Shown here piece by piece: positions 28,459 through 37,934 of a DNA stretch of 56,597 bases. Each line of letters starts with the position of its first letter. Positions within the stretch are counted from its first letter, which is position 1. The stretch comes from Clostridium lacusfryxellense (GTDB lineage Bacteria; Bacillota; Clostridia; Clostridiales; Clostridiaceae), in contig NZ_JAHLEB010000032.1 in assembly GCF_018861735.1 (NCBI RefSeq), positions 1 through 56,597 on the forward strand, given 5' to 3'. The position numbers and the translations under genes were made by a program. The notes beneath the pieces are model-generated. The model saw only the letters and a list, made by a program, of their open reading frames with translations. It was not told where the DNA came from and ran no database searches.

Positions 28459-28494
28459 TGCCCCCTGCACTATAATCCCAAAGGACGGTGTAAA

Positions 28495-29280
28495 ATGAAA
28501 CACATATATGATAAAAAAGGTGGAAACATTATTAAGCATTCTGAAACTGAGTCATCCAAAACCAGATTAAACAAATTTATAAGCGAAACTGGTTTTTGTT
28601 CTAGGCGTGAAGCAGATAAAATGATTGATGGAGGACTTGTCACCGTAAATGGAAAAATCCCCGAAATGGGCACCCAAGTATCCGAAACAGACTACATAGA
28701 AATAAGAGGCAAAGCATTAAAAATAAAAGAAGACTTAGTTTATTTAGTATTTAATAAACCAATTGGAATAACATGTACCACTGAGCATAAAGTTAATGGT
28801 AATATTATAGATTTTATAAACTACCCTAAACGGATATTCCCAATTGGACGCCTTGATAAAGCCTCTCAAGGCCTTATATTCTTAACAAATGATGGGGATA
28901 TTGTAAATAAAATTTTACGTTCAGGGAATAACCACGAAAAAGAATATCTTGTAACTGTAAATAAACCTATATCTCCTGATTTTATAAAAAATATGTCAAA
29001 TGGCATTCCTGTACTTAAAACCATAACAAAAACGTGTTTTGTAAAAAAAGAAGGGAAGTGTGTTTTTAGAATAATTTTAACACAGGGGCTTAATCGTCAA
29101 ATACGAAGAATGTGTGAGTATTTAGGTTATTCGGTTATCAAGCTAGAAAGACTTAGAATTATGAATGTTTCTATGGATAATTTACATATAGGAAAATGGA
29201 GATACCTATCTCAAAATGAATTGTTAGGTATAAATAATCTAATCTCTGATTCTATTAAAACCGAAATTGCTTCAAAATAA
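28495..29280 (+). CDS. rluF: Pseudouridine synthase, RluF/RsuA group
   Basis: Modifies a uridine in 23S rRNA (RluF type) or tRNA. An S4 RNA-binding domain (about 22-75, [21 protein letters not shown]) precedes the catalytic domain with [19 protein letters not shown] (about 116-134), containing the essential aspartate. [20 protein letters not shown] is also family-typical. 261 aa is normal. It is close behind the rsgI-like gene and probably co-transcribed. The exact target uridine is inference from similarity to RluF. Confidence 0.85.
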   Translation: MKHIYDKKGGNIIKHSETESSKTRLNKFISETGFCSRREADKMIDGGLVTVNGKIPEMGTQVSETDYIEIRGKALKIKEDLVYLVFNKPIGITCTTEHKVNGNIIDFINYPKRIFPIGRLDKASQGLIFLTNDGDIVNKILRSGNNHEKEYLVTVNKPISPDFIKNMSNGIPVLKTITKTCFVKKEGKCVFRIILTQGLNRQIRRMCEYLGYSVIKLERLRIMNVSMDNLHIGKWRYLSQNELLGINNLISDSIKTEIASK

Positions 29281-29337
29281 AAACTTAATATATTATATAA
29301 ACACTAATTCTCACTTGCAAACTAAAAATTAGTTAAT

Positions 29338-29363
29338 AAAGCACACATTTTTGTGTGCTTTTT
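29338..29363 (+). terminator. Terminator after rluF
   Basis: aaagcacaca and its complement tgtgtgcttt form a stem around tttt, followed by TTTTGC. Confidence 0.8.
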
Positions 29364-29377
29364 GCTTTATTTTAAAG

Positions 29378-29916
29378 TTATCAACATTATTCACACAGTT
29401 TTTGTGGATAATTTGTTATTCTTAGTTAATAATAACTATCATACCTACTATTTATTATATAATCTACATTTGTTTTTAATTATAAGGATTATTTATTCTT
29501 TTGCACCACATATTTTCAATTTTAAAAATTTATATATTTTATTTTTCATAAAATTAAAATCTTCTAATACGTTGATATATCATGGTCTTCAGGTTTTTAT
29601 TATTTCTATATAATTAAATTGTTTTAATTGTCTAGATAATCTTATTTGAATCACAGATTGTACACATTAAAATTGACTAATCCACAACAACCTATAATTA
29701 ATGTATTATAATGTAAAATATTTTGTGTCATTCTAAACTTATGCACACAATCCACAGACTTTCTGTGCATAACTTGTGGAGTCGATGTTGCTGATCAGCC
29801 ACTAGATACATCTATATCTAATTCATGGTATTTAATTGTAAATACTTGTATTTAAGGTTAAATATTTCAAAATAATATTATTAAGTTATGCACATTATCC
29901 ACAGTTTTGTTGATAA
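29378..29916. other. Cluster of DnaA boxes in a 0.9-kb AT-rich gap
   Basis: The gap 29281-30184 has no convincing gene. It holds six exact matches to the DnaA box TTATNCACA: 29387-29395 (+), 29403-29411 (-), 29739-29747 (+), 29764-29772 (-), 29886-29894 (+) and 29895-29903 (+). Near matches lie at 29378 (TTATCAACA), 29678 (TAATCCACA) and 29908 (reverse TTATCAACA). Boxes come as facing pairs and one tandem pair. No dnaA or dnaN is in the window, so this is either a DnaA-titrating or regulatory cluster or part of a split origin region. The rest of the gap is AT-rich with no other feature I can support. Confidence 0.7.
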
Positions 29917-30184
29917 CATGTTAATAACTTTTGTTGTTTGTTTTCCCAGCATTCTACTTTTTAGTATAAGTTAACGCGAATCTATTTCTATCGGAACACA
30001 CGTTGCCATTTTTCTATTCATATATTTTGCCTGAAAATTATCTACCATGTATTCTACTATATATAAATTTCTTGATTACTTTCATAGGAAATGCTATATT
30101 TAAAAAAAGCAAATAGATTACCCTATAAGTTTATCTCCACATATTCGAATTTGTTATAAATTAAATTGAAAAGAGGTTATTGAC

Positions 30185-30652
30185 TTGAGAATTGGAATGG
30201 GATACGACGTTCATAGATTAGTTACTGATAGAAATTTAATACTAGGTGGTGTAAATATACCTCACGAGCTAGGTCTACTAGGTCATTCGGACGCTGATGT
30301 TCTAGTTCACGCTATTATGGATGCTCTTCTAGGTGCTTCGGCTCTAGGAGACATTGGTAAACACTTTCCTGATACCGATGCTAAATATAAAGGTATCTCA
30401 AGTATAGTCTTACTTGAGTATGTCGGCAGGTTATTAAAAGATAAGAATTATATAATAGAAAATATTGATGCAACAATAATTGCGCAAAGGCCCAAAATGT
30501 CACCGCATATACCCTATATGATAGAAAACATTGCACGCGCACTACAATTGACTATAGATAAAGTTAATGTTAAAGCTACTACTGAAGAAGGCCTTGGTTT
30601 TACTGGCCAAGAAGAAGGAATTTCTTCTAATGCAATATGCCTTTTAAAATAG
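30185..30652 (+). CDS. ispF: 2-C-methyl-D-erythritol 2,4-cyclodiphosphate synthase
   Basis: Fifth step of the MEP (non-mevalonate) isoprenoid pathway, making the cyclic diphosphate; active as a trimer with zinc. Zinc ligands are in the N-terminal GYDVHRL (D8, H10) and at [20 protein letters not shown] (about 42-61). The C-terminal part has [17 protein letters not shown]. 155 aa is standard. TTG start at 30185 with AGAGG upstream. It stands alone, so ispD must be elsewhere. Confidence 0.95.
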   Translation: MRIGMGYDVHRLVTDRNLILGGVNIPHELGLLGHSDADVLVHAIMDALLGASALGDIGKHFPDTDAKYKGISSIVLLEYVGRLLKDKNYIIENIDATIIAQRPKMSPHIPYMIENIARALQLTIDKVNVKATTEEGLGFTGQEEGISSNAICLLK

Positions 30653-30672
30653 ACTTCTTATCTTATATAAAC

Positions 30673-30704
30673 TAAAGCCACTTCTAATTAAAGAAGTGGC
30701 TTTA
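30673..30704 (+). terminator. Hairpin terminator after ispF
   Basis: taaagccacttct (30673-30685) pairs perfectly with agaagtggcttta (30692-30704); the following T-run is weak. Confidence 0.65.
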
Positions 30705-30737
30705 ACATTACTCGCTTACAATATTAATTTCTGCTTA

Positions 30738-32651
30738 CTAAAATCCTTGCTTCCAAATTTTAAAATCAGCATGATCGATAAGCATAGCTGATGAAAAATA
30801 TGAGCCTTGCCCATACACAATTCCAAGCTCTATTAGCTTTTCCTTCTCTTCCAAAGTCCGTATTCCTTCAGCTATTATTTTCATATTAGTTTTTATGGCC
30901 ATCTTTACCATATTCTCTATCATTAACGCTTTTATCTCATCTTTATTAACATCTCTTACTATTTCCTGAGAAATTTTTATATAATGAGGTTTCATCTTTA
31001 TTAATTCAACCATATTAGAGTTACCTTCTCCAAAGTTATCCATAGCTAATTTGAATTTTAATTCATCAGCGAAATTTCTCCAGAATGCACTCCTCGGAAT
31101 ACGTTGAGTAATCTCTAAAACTAAGTTCGTACCCTGTAATTTATTTATAACTTTTTTAATAGTATGTCTTGTTGTATCTGATTGAAGTTTAAAAAATAAT
31201 CCTTCTTCAATAAATGGTCCGAGTATATTTAAATAATTGCTTAATTTATCACAAGCGAGCATAGTAAGGTCCTCTAAGTCTCCCGTAAGTCTGGCCTTCT
31301 CAAACATTTCATAAGGGAAAAATTCTAATCTTGAATCGCGAACTAGTATCTCTAATGATTTAACTATGCCGCTACTCAAGTTTATAATAGGCTCTACTGT
31401 AAGTTCAATAGATTTATTTTTTATTATACCCGAGATATGGTGAGCCTTTTCATCAATCTTATATATTGAATCATTATCTAAATATTCATTTACTGAAGTT
31501 TCATCCAAGAACCATTGAACACTAGTGCTCGAGGATAGGCTTGGGTTATATAACCCTATAAGTTCATGCTTTAATACAGCTCTTAAATTATACATTGCAT
31601 ATATCATAGCTGCCATTCTTTTATTTTCATCCTTAGTTTTACGAATAAAATTTAGGCCTGCAGAAACTCCAGCTAAATAAAAGGATGGCTCATACAGTTT
31701 ATTCCTAGCATCTGATAACAAATAATCTATGCCATGCCTTAACTCTGGGATTATATCTCTAAGTATGCTTGCCCCATCTCCATCTGGTATATCAACATAC
31801 TTAACATTTTTTGTTAGCTCATCACATAAGCTAACCCAAAACTTCCTTTGCTTATTATTATCGAATTTTAAATAATCCATTAAAGAATGTAATTCTAGAT
31901 ACCTTGTATCATAAAAGATATTACTATGCACTTGATAACTTCCAAAATCAATAATAGATGGTTTCTTAACTGAAACAATTATATTGCCACCATGAAAGTC
32001 ACCATGTATACATGAATCTAAATATTTTATTTCACTACCATGCCAAACCTCTTCATCCGTAAAAAAATTATAAGGATTCGGAAAAAACTTATCTACCCCA
32101 TCGATAACTAGCCATTTTTTATCTTCATCAATCATAAGAACCTCAAAAGCCTTTAAAAGTTTTTTATCCATAAATCTATAACCTAAAGAACTTTTCATTA
32201 TATCAATAGGCGATTTGATTTTAGAAGTATGTGGTTTATTCCAAGTATATAAAAATTTAGCTACTTGCTCAGAAGTTTGCTTAACTAATGCTAATTCATT
32301 TTCCAGAGAATATTTTAATGTTTTAATTCCCATTACATTATCTCCGCCTAATTCATATAGCACTCCAAATCTCCTTAAATTATTCTCGCATTGTATTTCT
32401 ACCTCATCAATAATTTTTGGAATATACCCTTCAATAGAATTTTCTCTTGATTGTAAAAACGCTTTATTATGTAATCCACTTTCATTCATTTCTTGTATTT
32501 TTAAAACTCCTAATTTACGTGATTCGCCAAATTCTACAGTATATACTGCTGCGCCAGATTCTCCATCATTTAATTCATTTATTATTTCTATAGGTTGATT
32601 CTCTTTTGCAAAATTTTCTAAAACCATTGTTTTCTCTTGCTGGCTTAGCAT
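30738..32651 (-). CDS. Kinase-like (APH fold) / degenerate EAL domain fusion (637 aa)
   Basis: The N-terminal half resembles aminoglycoside phosphotransferase/choline-kinase-fold enzymes: catalytic loop CIHGDFHGGNIIV (HGDFHGGN at 216-223) and metal-binding DFG at 235-237. The C-terminal third (about 402-637) is an EAL-type domain. Compared with active c-di-GMP phosphodiesterases, EAL reads EIL (434-436), E513 is kept (VLEITQR), the DDFG pair is DNFG (538-541), KID is KIS (559-561), the metal-binding Asn of the NLS-type motif is replaced (FFKLQ), and AEGVET is AEGIRT (594-599). The domain probably binds but does not cleave c-di-GMP, or has another role. No signal or membrane span. Monocistronic; the start follows AGGAGG. 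I know of no named protein with this architecture. Confidence 0.75.
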   Translation of the reverse strand: MLSQQEKTMVLENFAKENQPIEIINELNDGESGAAVYTVEFGESRKLGVLKIQEMNESGLHNKAFLQSRENSIEGYIPKIIDEVEIQCENNLRRFGVLYELGGDNVMGIKTLKYSLENELALVKQTSEQVAKFLYTWNKPHTSKIKSPIDIMKSSLGYRFMDKKLLKAFEVLMIDEDKKWLVIDGVDKFFPNPYNFFTDEEVWHGSEIKYLDSCIHGDFHGGNIIVSVKKPSIIDFGSYQVHSNIFYDTRYLELHSLMDYLKFDNNKQRKFWVSLCDELTKNVKYVDIPDGDGASILRDIIPELRHGIDYLLSDARNKLYEPSFYLAGVSAGLNFIRKTKDENKRMAAMIYAMYNLRAVLKHELIGLYNPSLSSSTSVQWFLDETSVNEYLDNDSIYKIDEKAHHISGIIKNKSIELTVEPIINLSSGIVKSLEILVRDSRLEFFPYEMFEKARLTGDLEDLTMLACDKLSNYLNILGPFIEEGLFFKLQSDTTRHTIKKVINKLQGTNLVLEITQRIPRSAFWRNFADELKFKLAMDNFGEGNSNMVELIKMKPHYIKISQEIVRDVNKDEIKALMIENMVKMAIKTNMKIIAEGIRTLEEKEKLIELGIVYGQGSYFSSAMLIDHADFKIWKQGF

Positions 32652-32787
32652 ATTTTACCTCCTGTAGCAATTATTATGATTTTAATACCTCTTTATATAT
32701 AGAGAATATTTTATAACTTATAACTTATAATATAGTTATCATTAATTGATTATACTACAAATTTGTTATTTTACTATGAACATAAAA

Positions 32788-32827
32788 AATCACACAAACT
32801 TTATTAGCTATAAAGTTTGTGTGATTA
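32788..32827 (-). terminator. Terminator after the 68-aa protein gene
   Basis: aatcacacaaacttta pairs with taaagtttgtgtgatt around ttagcta. On the minus strand it is followed by TTTTTTATG. Confidence 0.88.
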
Positions 32828-32853
32828 GATATTCTTATTACTTTAAATCAAGA

Positions 32854-33060
32854 TTAACTAAATAGCTTCCTAGTACAATAATACTTATCATCTTTTAATT
32901 CTAAATCAAACTCACTTATAGATGTAATTTTATCGTGTTGTTCTACGTGAAGTACATAACCCTCGACCTTCTTATTTTCAAAAAAAACCTTTGAATAATT
33001 CATAACTTCTACTTTATCCCCGCAGAGATCATAGATTAATTTTGGTATATTGTTTAGCAT
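32854..33060 (-). CDS. Small protein of unknown function (68 aa)
   Basis: Begins MLNNIPKLIYDLCGDKVE and continues with alternating short strands (VEGYVLHVEQHDKITSISEFDLEL), suggesting a small beta-rich cytoplasmic fold. The ATG at 33060 lies nine bases after AAAGGGG; an ATG two codons earlier is too close to that site. It lies downstream of argF in the same direction but separated by about 120 bp. No family recognised. Confidence 0.6.
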   Translation of the reverse strand: MLNNIPKLIYDLCGDKVEVMNYSKVFFENKKVEGYVLHVEQHDKITSISEFDLELKDDKYYCTRKLFS

Positions 33061-33182
33061 ATACATCTACCCCTTTAATATTTATTAACTATAAATTAAT
33101 AGATATTATGAAGCCTTTATATTTATGCTTAAATATAATTAATATTTAAATTATTCTTTAACATTTAATATTTTTCTCTACA

Positions 33183-34181
33183 CTAATTCCCTAGCGTTGC
33201 CACCATAACCGCTTTTATTGTATGCATCCTATTTTCAGCTTCATCAAACACTATAGATGCAGAACTTTCAAATACTTCATCTGTAACTTCAACACCATTC
33301 ATTCCAAATTTTTCATAAACATCTCTGCCTACTTTGGTTTTTAAGTTATGGAAGGCTGGCAAGCAATGCATAAATTTAGTATCAGCATTACCCGTTAAAT
33401 TCATCATTTCCTTATTAACTTGGTATGGTTTTAGCAAATTAATTCTTTGATCCCAAACTTCGTCTGCTTCTCCCATAGACACCCACACATCAGTATATAT
33501 AATGTCTGCACCACTTACTCCTTTTGCTACGTCATCTGTAATAGTAATGCTTGCTCCAGTCTCTTTAGCTACCTCTCTGCATTTATTAACTAAACCGTCT
33601 TCTGGAAATAATGAACTTGGTGCAACTATTCTAAAGTCCATTCCCATCTTCGCAGCTCCTATCATAAGAGCATTTGCCATATTATTTCTTCCATCTCCTG
33701 CATAAACAAATTTAATTTCGCTTAGAGGTTTTGAAAAATGTTCTTTAATTGTTAAGAAATCAGCAAGAATCTGAGTAGGATGATCTTCTGTTGTTAACCC
33801 GTTCCATACTGGTACTCCCGCAAACTCTGCTAATTCTTCAACAACTTCTTGACCATATCCCCTATATTCAATACCATCATACATTCTTCCAAGAACTCTC
33901 GCGGTATCTGCAATGGATTCTTTTTTGCCCATTTGGCTTCCTGTTGGTCCAAGATATGTAACATGTGCACCTTGGTCAAGCGCTCCAACTTCAAATGCAC
34001 ACCTTGTTCTAGTCGAATCTTTTTCAAATAATAATACTATATTTTTACCTTTTAATGACTGCCTTTCTGTTCCTGCATATTTAGCTCTTTTTAAATCCCT
34101 AGCTAGATCAAGAAAATAATTAATCTCTTTTGGTGAAAAATCCATAAGCGTCAAAAAATTTCTGTTCCTTAAGTTAAACAT
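33183..34181 (-). CDS. argF: Ornithine carbamoyltransferase
   Basis: Interconverts ornithine plus carbamoyl phosphate and citrulline. In this arginine-deiminase context it should run catabolically, splitting citrulline (then called arcB). Motifs: STRTRCAFE (about 57-65) for carbamoyl phosphate, [10 protein letters not shown] (about 134-143), and MHCLPAFH (about 271-278) with the active-site cysteine. 332 aa is normal. Third gene of the operon arcC-arcA-argF, about 75 bases after arcA. Confidence 0.95.
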   Translation of the reverse strand: MFNLRNRNFLTLMDFSPKEINYFLDLARDLKRAKYAGTERQSLKGKNIVLLFEKDSTRTRCAFEVGALDQGAHVTYLGPTGSQMGKKESIADTARVLGRMYDGIEYRGYGQEVVEELAEFAGVPVWNGLTTEDHPTQILADFLTIKEHFSKPLSEIKFVYAGDGRNNMANALMIGAAKMGMDFRIVAPSSLFPEDGLVNKCREVAKETGASITITDDVAKGVSGADIIYTDVWVSMGEADEVWDQRINLLKPYQVNKEMMNLTGNADTKFMHCLPAFHNLKTKVGRDVYEKFGMNGVEVTDEVFESSASIVFDEAENRMHTIKAVMVATLGN

Positions 34182-34255
34182 AATAAATTCCCCTCTCTCA
34201 TCTTTTACTTATAATAATGTACCATTATTGACTAAATTTCAATATTTTTTTATCA

Positions 34256-35464
34256 TTATTCCAAATCTTCCCTATAAAATGGCATAGACATACATCTTGG
34301 GCCACCTCTACCTCTTGATAATTCCCCTGAAGTCATTTCAATAACCTTTATATTGTTTTTATCTAATATTTCATTAGTAACATAGTTTCTCTCGTACGTT
34401 ATTACTGTGCCTGGGGATATAGCCAATGTATTTGATCCATCATTCCATTGTTCTCTTCCTGATATAACTTTATCTCCACCACCACAACGGATTAAAGTAA
34501 TATCTTTATTTAGATGTTTAGAAAGTATTTTTTCTAAACTTCCTTCCTCTTCTATAATTATTAATTCTTTATTTTTATAGTCATAAGTTATTGCGGTAAC
34601 CTTAAGTGTTCCTTCTATTCCTGGATGAACAGTAAATTTATCATAGTCAATCATAGTAAAGACTGTATCTAAATGCATAAATGCTCTAGTTTTAGGGATA
34701 TTAAATATTAAAATTGTCTTAAAATTCTTTTCGTTTTCAAATATATTTTTGGCCATGTTTATAATTGCCTCTTTATCAGTTCTCTCACTGTTTCCAATTG
34801 CAATGACTTCTTTGGACAAAATTAATTCATCTCCACCCTCAATATTATATACATCATCTCTGTTGTACCATAACTTAATATTTGAGTTTTTAAATTCCGG
34901 GTGATATTTAAAAATGTATTTCCCAAATATCGTTTCTCTTCTTCTAGTTTTAGTTTTCATAGAATTTAAACTTATACCATTACCAATACATGCAAAAGGA
35001 TCACGTGTAAAATATAAATTAGGCATAGGATCCATTATAAATGGATATTCATCATAATGTTCCTTAATCTTTATTTCTTTTTTTCTTATGCCTGCCATCA
35101 CCTTGTCTATCATTTCTTTTTCAGGCATAGAGCATAAATAATCTTTTAAGGATTTTATTATTTGGGTTTTGTTTATACCACACTCTTCAATAACTTCATC
35201 CAAAAACAGCTCTTTAATTTGTGCATCTTTTACAGCCTCTGCAGCTAGATTTTCAAGATACAAAGTTTCCACACCGTTTTCTTTTAATATTTTAGCAAAA
35301 TTATCATGCTCAATCCTAGCTACCTTAAGGAACGGGATATCGTCAAATAAAAATCTCTCTAAATATTCTGGTATAAGATTTTCAATTTCTTCCCCGGGTC
35401 TATGTATAAGCACGGTTTTTAAATCTCCAATTTCTGAATAAACATTAATCTTTCTCTCGTACAT
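34256..35464 (-). CDS. arcA: Arginine deiminase
   Basis: Hydrolyses arginine to citrulline and ammonia, the first step of the ATP-yielding arginine deiminase pathway. Visible family motifs: [16 protein letters not shown] (about 149-164), the acid/histidine segment [13 protein letters not shown] (about 270-282), and GPRCMSMP near the C-terminus with the catalytic cysteine. 402 aa is typical. It lies 26 bases after arcC. No arginine/ornithine antiporter (arcD) gene is in the window. Confidence 0.96.
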   Translation of the reverse strand: MYERKINVYSEIGDLKTVLIHRPGEEIENLIPEYLERFLFDDIPFLKVARIEHDNFAKILKENGVETLYLENLAAEAVKDAQIKELFLDEVIEECGINKTQIIKSLKDYLCSMPEKEMIDKVMAGIRKKEIKIKEHYDEYPFIMDPMPNLYFTRDPFACIGNGISLNSMKTKTRRRETIFGKYIFKYHPEFKNSNIKLWYNRDDVYNIEGGDELILSKEVIAIGNSERTDKEAIINMAKNIFENEKNFKTILIFNIPKTRAFMHLDTVFTMIDYDKFTVHPGIEGTLKVTAITYDYKNKELIIIEEEGSLEKILSKHLNKDITLIRCGGGDKVISGREQWNDGSNTLAISPGTVITYERNYVTNEILDKNNIKVIEMTSGELSRGRGGPRCMSMPFYREDLE

Positions 35465-35490
35465 ACTCTATTTTCCTCCATTCAATGTAA

Positions 35491-36435
35491 TTAATATACA
35501 ATCTTTGTGCCAGATAAACCTTCTAATGCTTCTTTAGCTTTGGACAATGATACTATAATTGCAGCTTTATCTTTTTTACTTTTTATAAACATTTTACAAG
35601 CTTCAACCTTGGGCAACATACTTCCTGGCGCAAATTGACCTTCAGCAATGTATCTATCAAGCTGCACAAGGGTAATTTGCTTTAGTTCCTTTTGATCTGG
35701 CTTATTATAATTAACACAAACTCTATCTACTCCTGTTAATATTAAAAGAAGATCAGCATCTAATAACTCAGCAAGTTTTTCAGCAGCGAAATCTTTATCT
35801 ATAACCGCCGCAACGCCTTTAACCATAGTTCCTTCTCTAATAACAGGTATACCTCCTCCGCCACATGATATAATTATATTTCCATTATCAACTAGTTGTT
35901 TTATAATATCTTTTTCAATAATATCAATTGGTTTTGGTGATGCAACTACTCTCCTATATCCACGCCCAGCATCTTCCTTCATTATATACCCATGTTCTTC
36001 CTCTAATTTTTCTGCTTCCTCTCTAGTATAAAAGGATCCAATAGGTTTTGTTGGATTTAAAAAACCTTCATCATTTTTATCAACCACTACTTGTGTAACT
36101 ATAGTCGCTACCACCTTGTCTATTCCTCTTTTGCTTAATTCTTCCCCTATTGCATTTTGAAGATGATATCCTATGTAACCTTGTGAAAATGCACCGCATA
36201 CATCGAGAGGGAACAATACATTTCCATCATCAAGTTTTTGAGCAGCTTCTACTGCCGCAATAATTTGGCCTACCTGCGGTCCATTCCCATGAACTACAGA
36301 TATTATATGTCCTTCCTCTATTAGATCAACTATAGATTTAGCTGTTAACTTGCAAGTATCTAGTTGAGCCTTGCAAGTTTTGTCTTTAGGATCCAATTGG
36401 AGTGCATTTCCGCCTAATGCTAATACTATTTTCAT
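35491..36435 (-). CDS. arcC: Carbamate kinase
   Basis: Transfers phosphate from carbamoyl phosphate to ADP, the ATP-making step of the arginine deiminase pathway. The N-terminal glycine-rich VLALGGNALQ, the substrate segment VHGNGPQVGQ (about 53-62), IISCGGGGIPVI and KGVAAVIDKDFAAEKLA are typical. The start is the ATG at 36435 after GGAGGG, giving 314 aa; longer forms would cross that site. First gene of the operon; arcA and argF follow. Confidence 0.95.
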   Translation of the reverse strand: MKIVLALGGNALQLDPKDKTCKAQLDTCKLTAKSIVDLIEEGHIISVVHGNGPQVGQIIAAVEAAQKLDDGNVLFPLDVCGAFSQGYIGYHLQNAIGEELSKRGIDKVVATIVTQVVVDKNDEGFLNPTKPIGSFYTREEAEKLEEEHGYIMKEDAGRGYRRVVASPKPIDIIEKDIIKQLVDNGNIIISCGGGGIPVIREGTMVKGVAAVIDKDFAAEKLAELLDADLLLILTGVDRVCVNYNKPDQKELKQITLVQLDRYIAEGQFAPGSMLPKVEACKMFIKSKKDKAAIIVSLSKAKEALEGLSGTKIVY

Positions 36436-36510
36436 CAATAAACCCTCCACTATATTATTTGCATAATTACTCTTCCCATATACCACTAATTTATTAAAAT
36501 TTCTTTTGAA

Positions 36511-36546
36511 AAAAAAAAATAAAAGACCTTATTTAAAGGATCTTTT
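36511..36546 (-). terminator. Terminator between the DUF1836 gene and arcC
   Basis: On the minus strand aaaagatcctt pairs with aaggtctttt (one G-U) around taaat, followed by about ten T. It separates the arc operon from the upstream gene. Confidence 0.88.
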
Positions 36547-36571
36547 AGTTCATTATAATCTTTATTAGTTT

Positions 36572-37183
36572 CTAATCCTTATATCCTTCATAATCTTGAT
36601 AATCATCCACGATTTTTTGGACTAACTTTTTTATAGCACTAGCTTGTGAGACCAAAGTCATTACTACTAAAAATACTGATATCCTTTTTTCGTCACTTTG
36701 TTTTAAATCTAAGCTATCAATTATTTTTTGTAATTGCTCTTTATCGCAAAATCTTTTATCCCCGAAATTATTTAAGCTATCCTTTTGCATATCAGCAAAA
36801 ATTTTATATGCGCTTTCCCAAGAGATAATATCATCATTCCTGTCATTTATCTCATTAAAAGCAAGCCTAAACACCTTTTTTATTTCCTCAGAAGTAAGTA
36901 TAGGTCTCATATAACTTATTAGAACCAGTTGTGCAAGATGTAATTTTGTATACCCTCTTTTTTTACTATCTTCCGGTTTTGATATTACTTCACTTTTTAT
37001 ATAATTTTGTATTATATTATTAGTATAATTATCGGCATCGAATTTATCATTTAAGTAATCAATAACTTGCGATAAAAACAAGTCATACTGAGGTAATTCC
37101 TCATAAGGAATTATACTATTTTCTGAAATTTCTTTTGATAATAAATTTATATCTTGTAAATTAAATTTTGAGTTATCCAACAT
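36572..37183 (-). CDS. DUF1836 domain protein
   Basis: 203 aa, mostly helical. The middle (about 80-140, KRGYTKLHLAQLVLISYMRPILTSEEI) fits DUF1836, a family with a predicted MerR-like helix-turn-helix and therefore perhaps a DNA-binding role. The C-terminal helix is hydrophobic (VFLVVMTLVSQASAIKKLV). It lies directly upstream of the arc operon but ends in its own terminator, so co-regulation is not shown. Confidence 0.7.
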   Translation of the reverse strand: MLDNSKFNLQDINLLSKEISENSIIPYEELPQYDLFLSQVIDYLNDKFDADNYTNNIIQNYIKSEVISKPEDSKKRGYTKLHLAQLVLISYMRPILTSEEIKKVFRLAFNEINDRNDDIISWESAYKIFADMQKDSLNNFGDKRFCDKEQLQKIIDSLDLKQSDEKRISVFLVVMTLVSQASAIKKLVQKIVDDYQDYEGYKD

Positions 37184-37500
37184 TTATCACCTTCCAAATA
37201 TTAATATCTTAAATTAACTGTTATTATCCATCTATAATCAAGTATATATATTTATATTATAATGTATATATGCCCTATTACAAGCATTTTTTTGATTTTG
37301 TTTATTTTTGAAATAAAAAAACAAACACTTTTATAATTATATATAAAAATGTTTGTTTAAATTATAATATATCAAAATGAAAATATCTTCTTACAATATT
37401 AGTACAGAAAACAATTTATCTTATTCTTTTACAATTTTTTTATATTAAATTTGATTTAATTAACAGATGATATTGCAAATGTCAAAATTTCAAACATTAT

Positions 37501-37626
37501 AATTAAGTTATCCACAGTTTTTAACATTTAATCAACAGAAGCTGTGGACAACTTAATTAATATGTAGAAGGCTTTAAATAAGGCTTTTACATATTAAAAG
37601 TAATTTTGACAAGTTTTTTATCCACA
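37501..37626. other. Second DnaA-box group with a 17-bp inverted repeat
   Basis: The gap 37184-37934 is very AT-rich and without a gene. It has exact DnaA boxes at 37508-37516 and 37618-37626 (both TTATCCACA, +) and a one-mismatch box on the minus strand at 37543-37551. The first and third sit in an inverted repeat: aattaagttatccacag (37501-37517) and its near-perfect complement (37542-37558), with a 24-base spacer. Nothing else in the gap can be supported apart from the terminator at 37893. Confidence 0.6.
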
Positions 37627-37892
37627 CTTCACTCTATAATTTATAAATCCTTGTGTGAAATAATCAAAATCAAATTACTTTTTCACATTCAATTTTCATT
37701 TATTTCTGCCATTTGTTTTTGCAATATTTGAATTAGTTAATATAATTCATTCAATATTTTAATTAAATAACACATTATGTTTTCGTTTACATTTCTTATA
37801 AAAATATTCTTTCTTAACTATAACATGTTCTTTGATTGAAAACACTATAATTAAAAAATATTTATTGATTTCTCCTATAATTTCATATTATT

Positions 37893-37923
37893 AAAAAATA
37901 ACAGGCTATATAAAATAGCCTGT
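37893..37923 (-). terminator. Terminator of the NlpC/P60 gene
   Basis: On the minus strand acaggcta pairs with tagcctgt around a seven-base loop, followed by ATTTTTT. Confidence 0.85.
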
Positions 37924-37934
37924 CCATATTAAAA

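Noticed and set aside
29338-29916. Complete replication origin
   Set aside because: DnaA boxes are present, but no dnaA or dnaN gene is in the window and no clear unwinding element is marked, so I call it only a box cluster.
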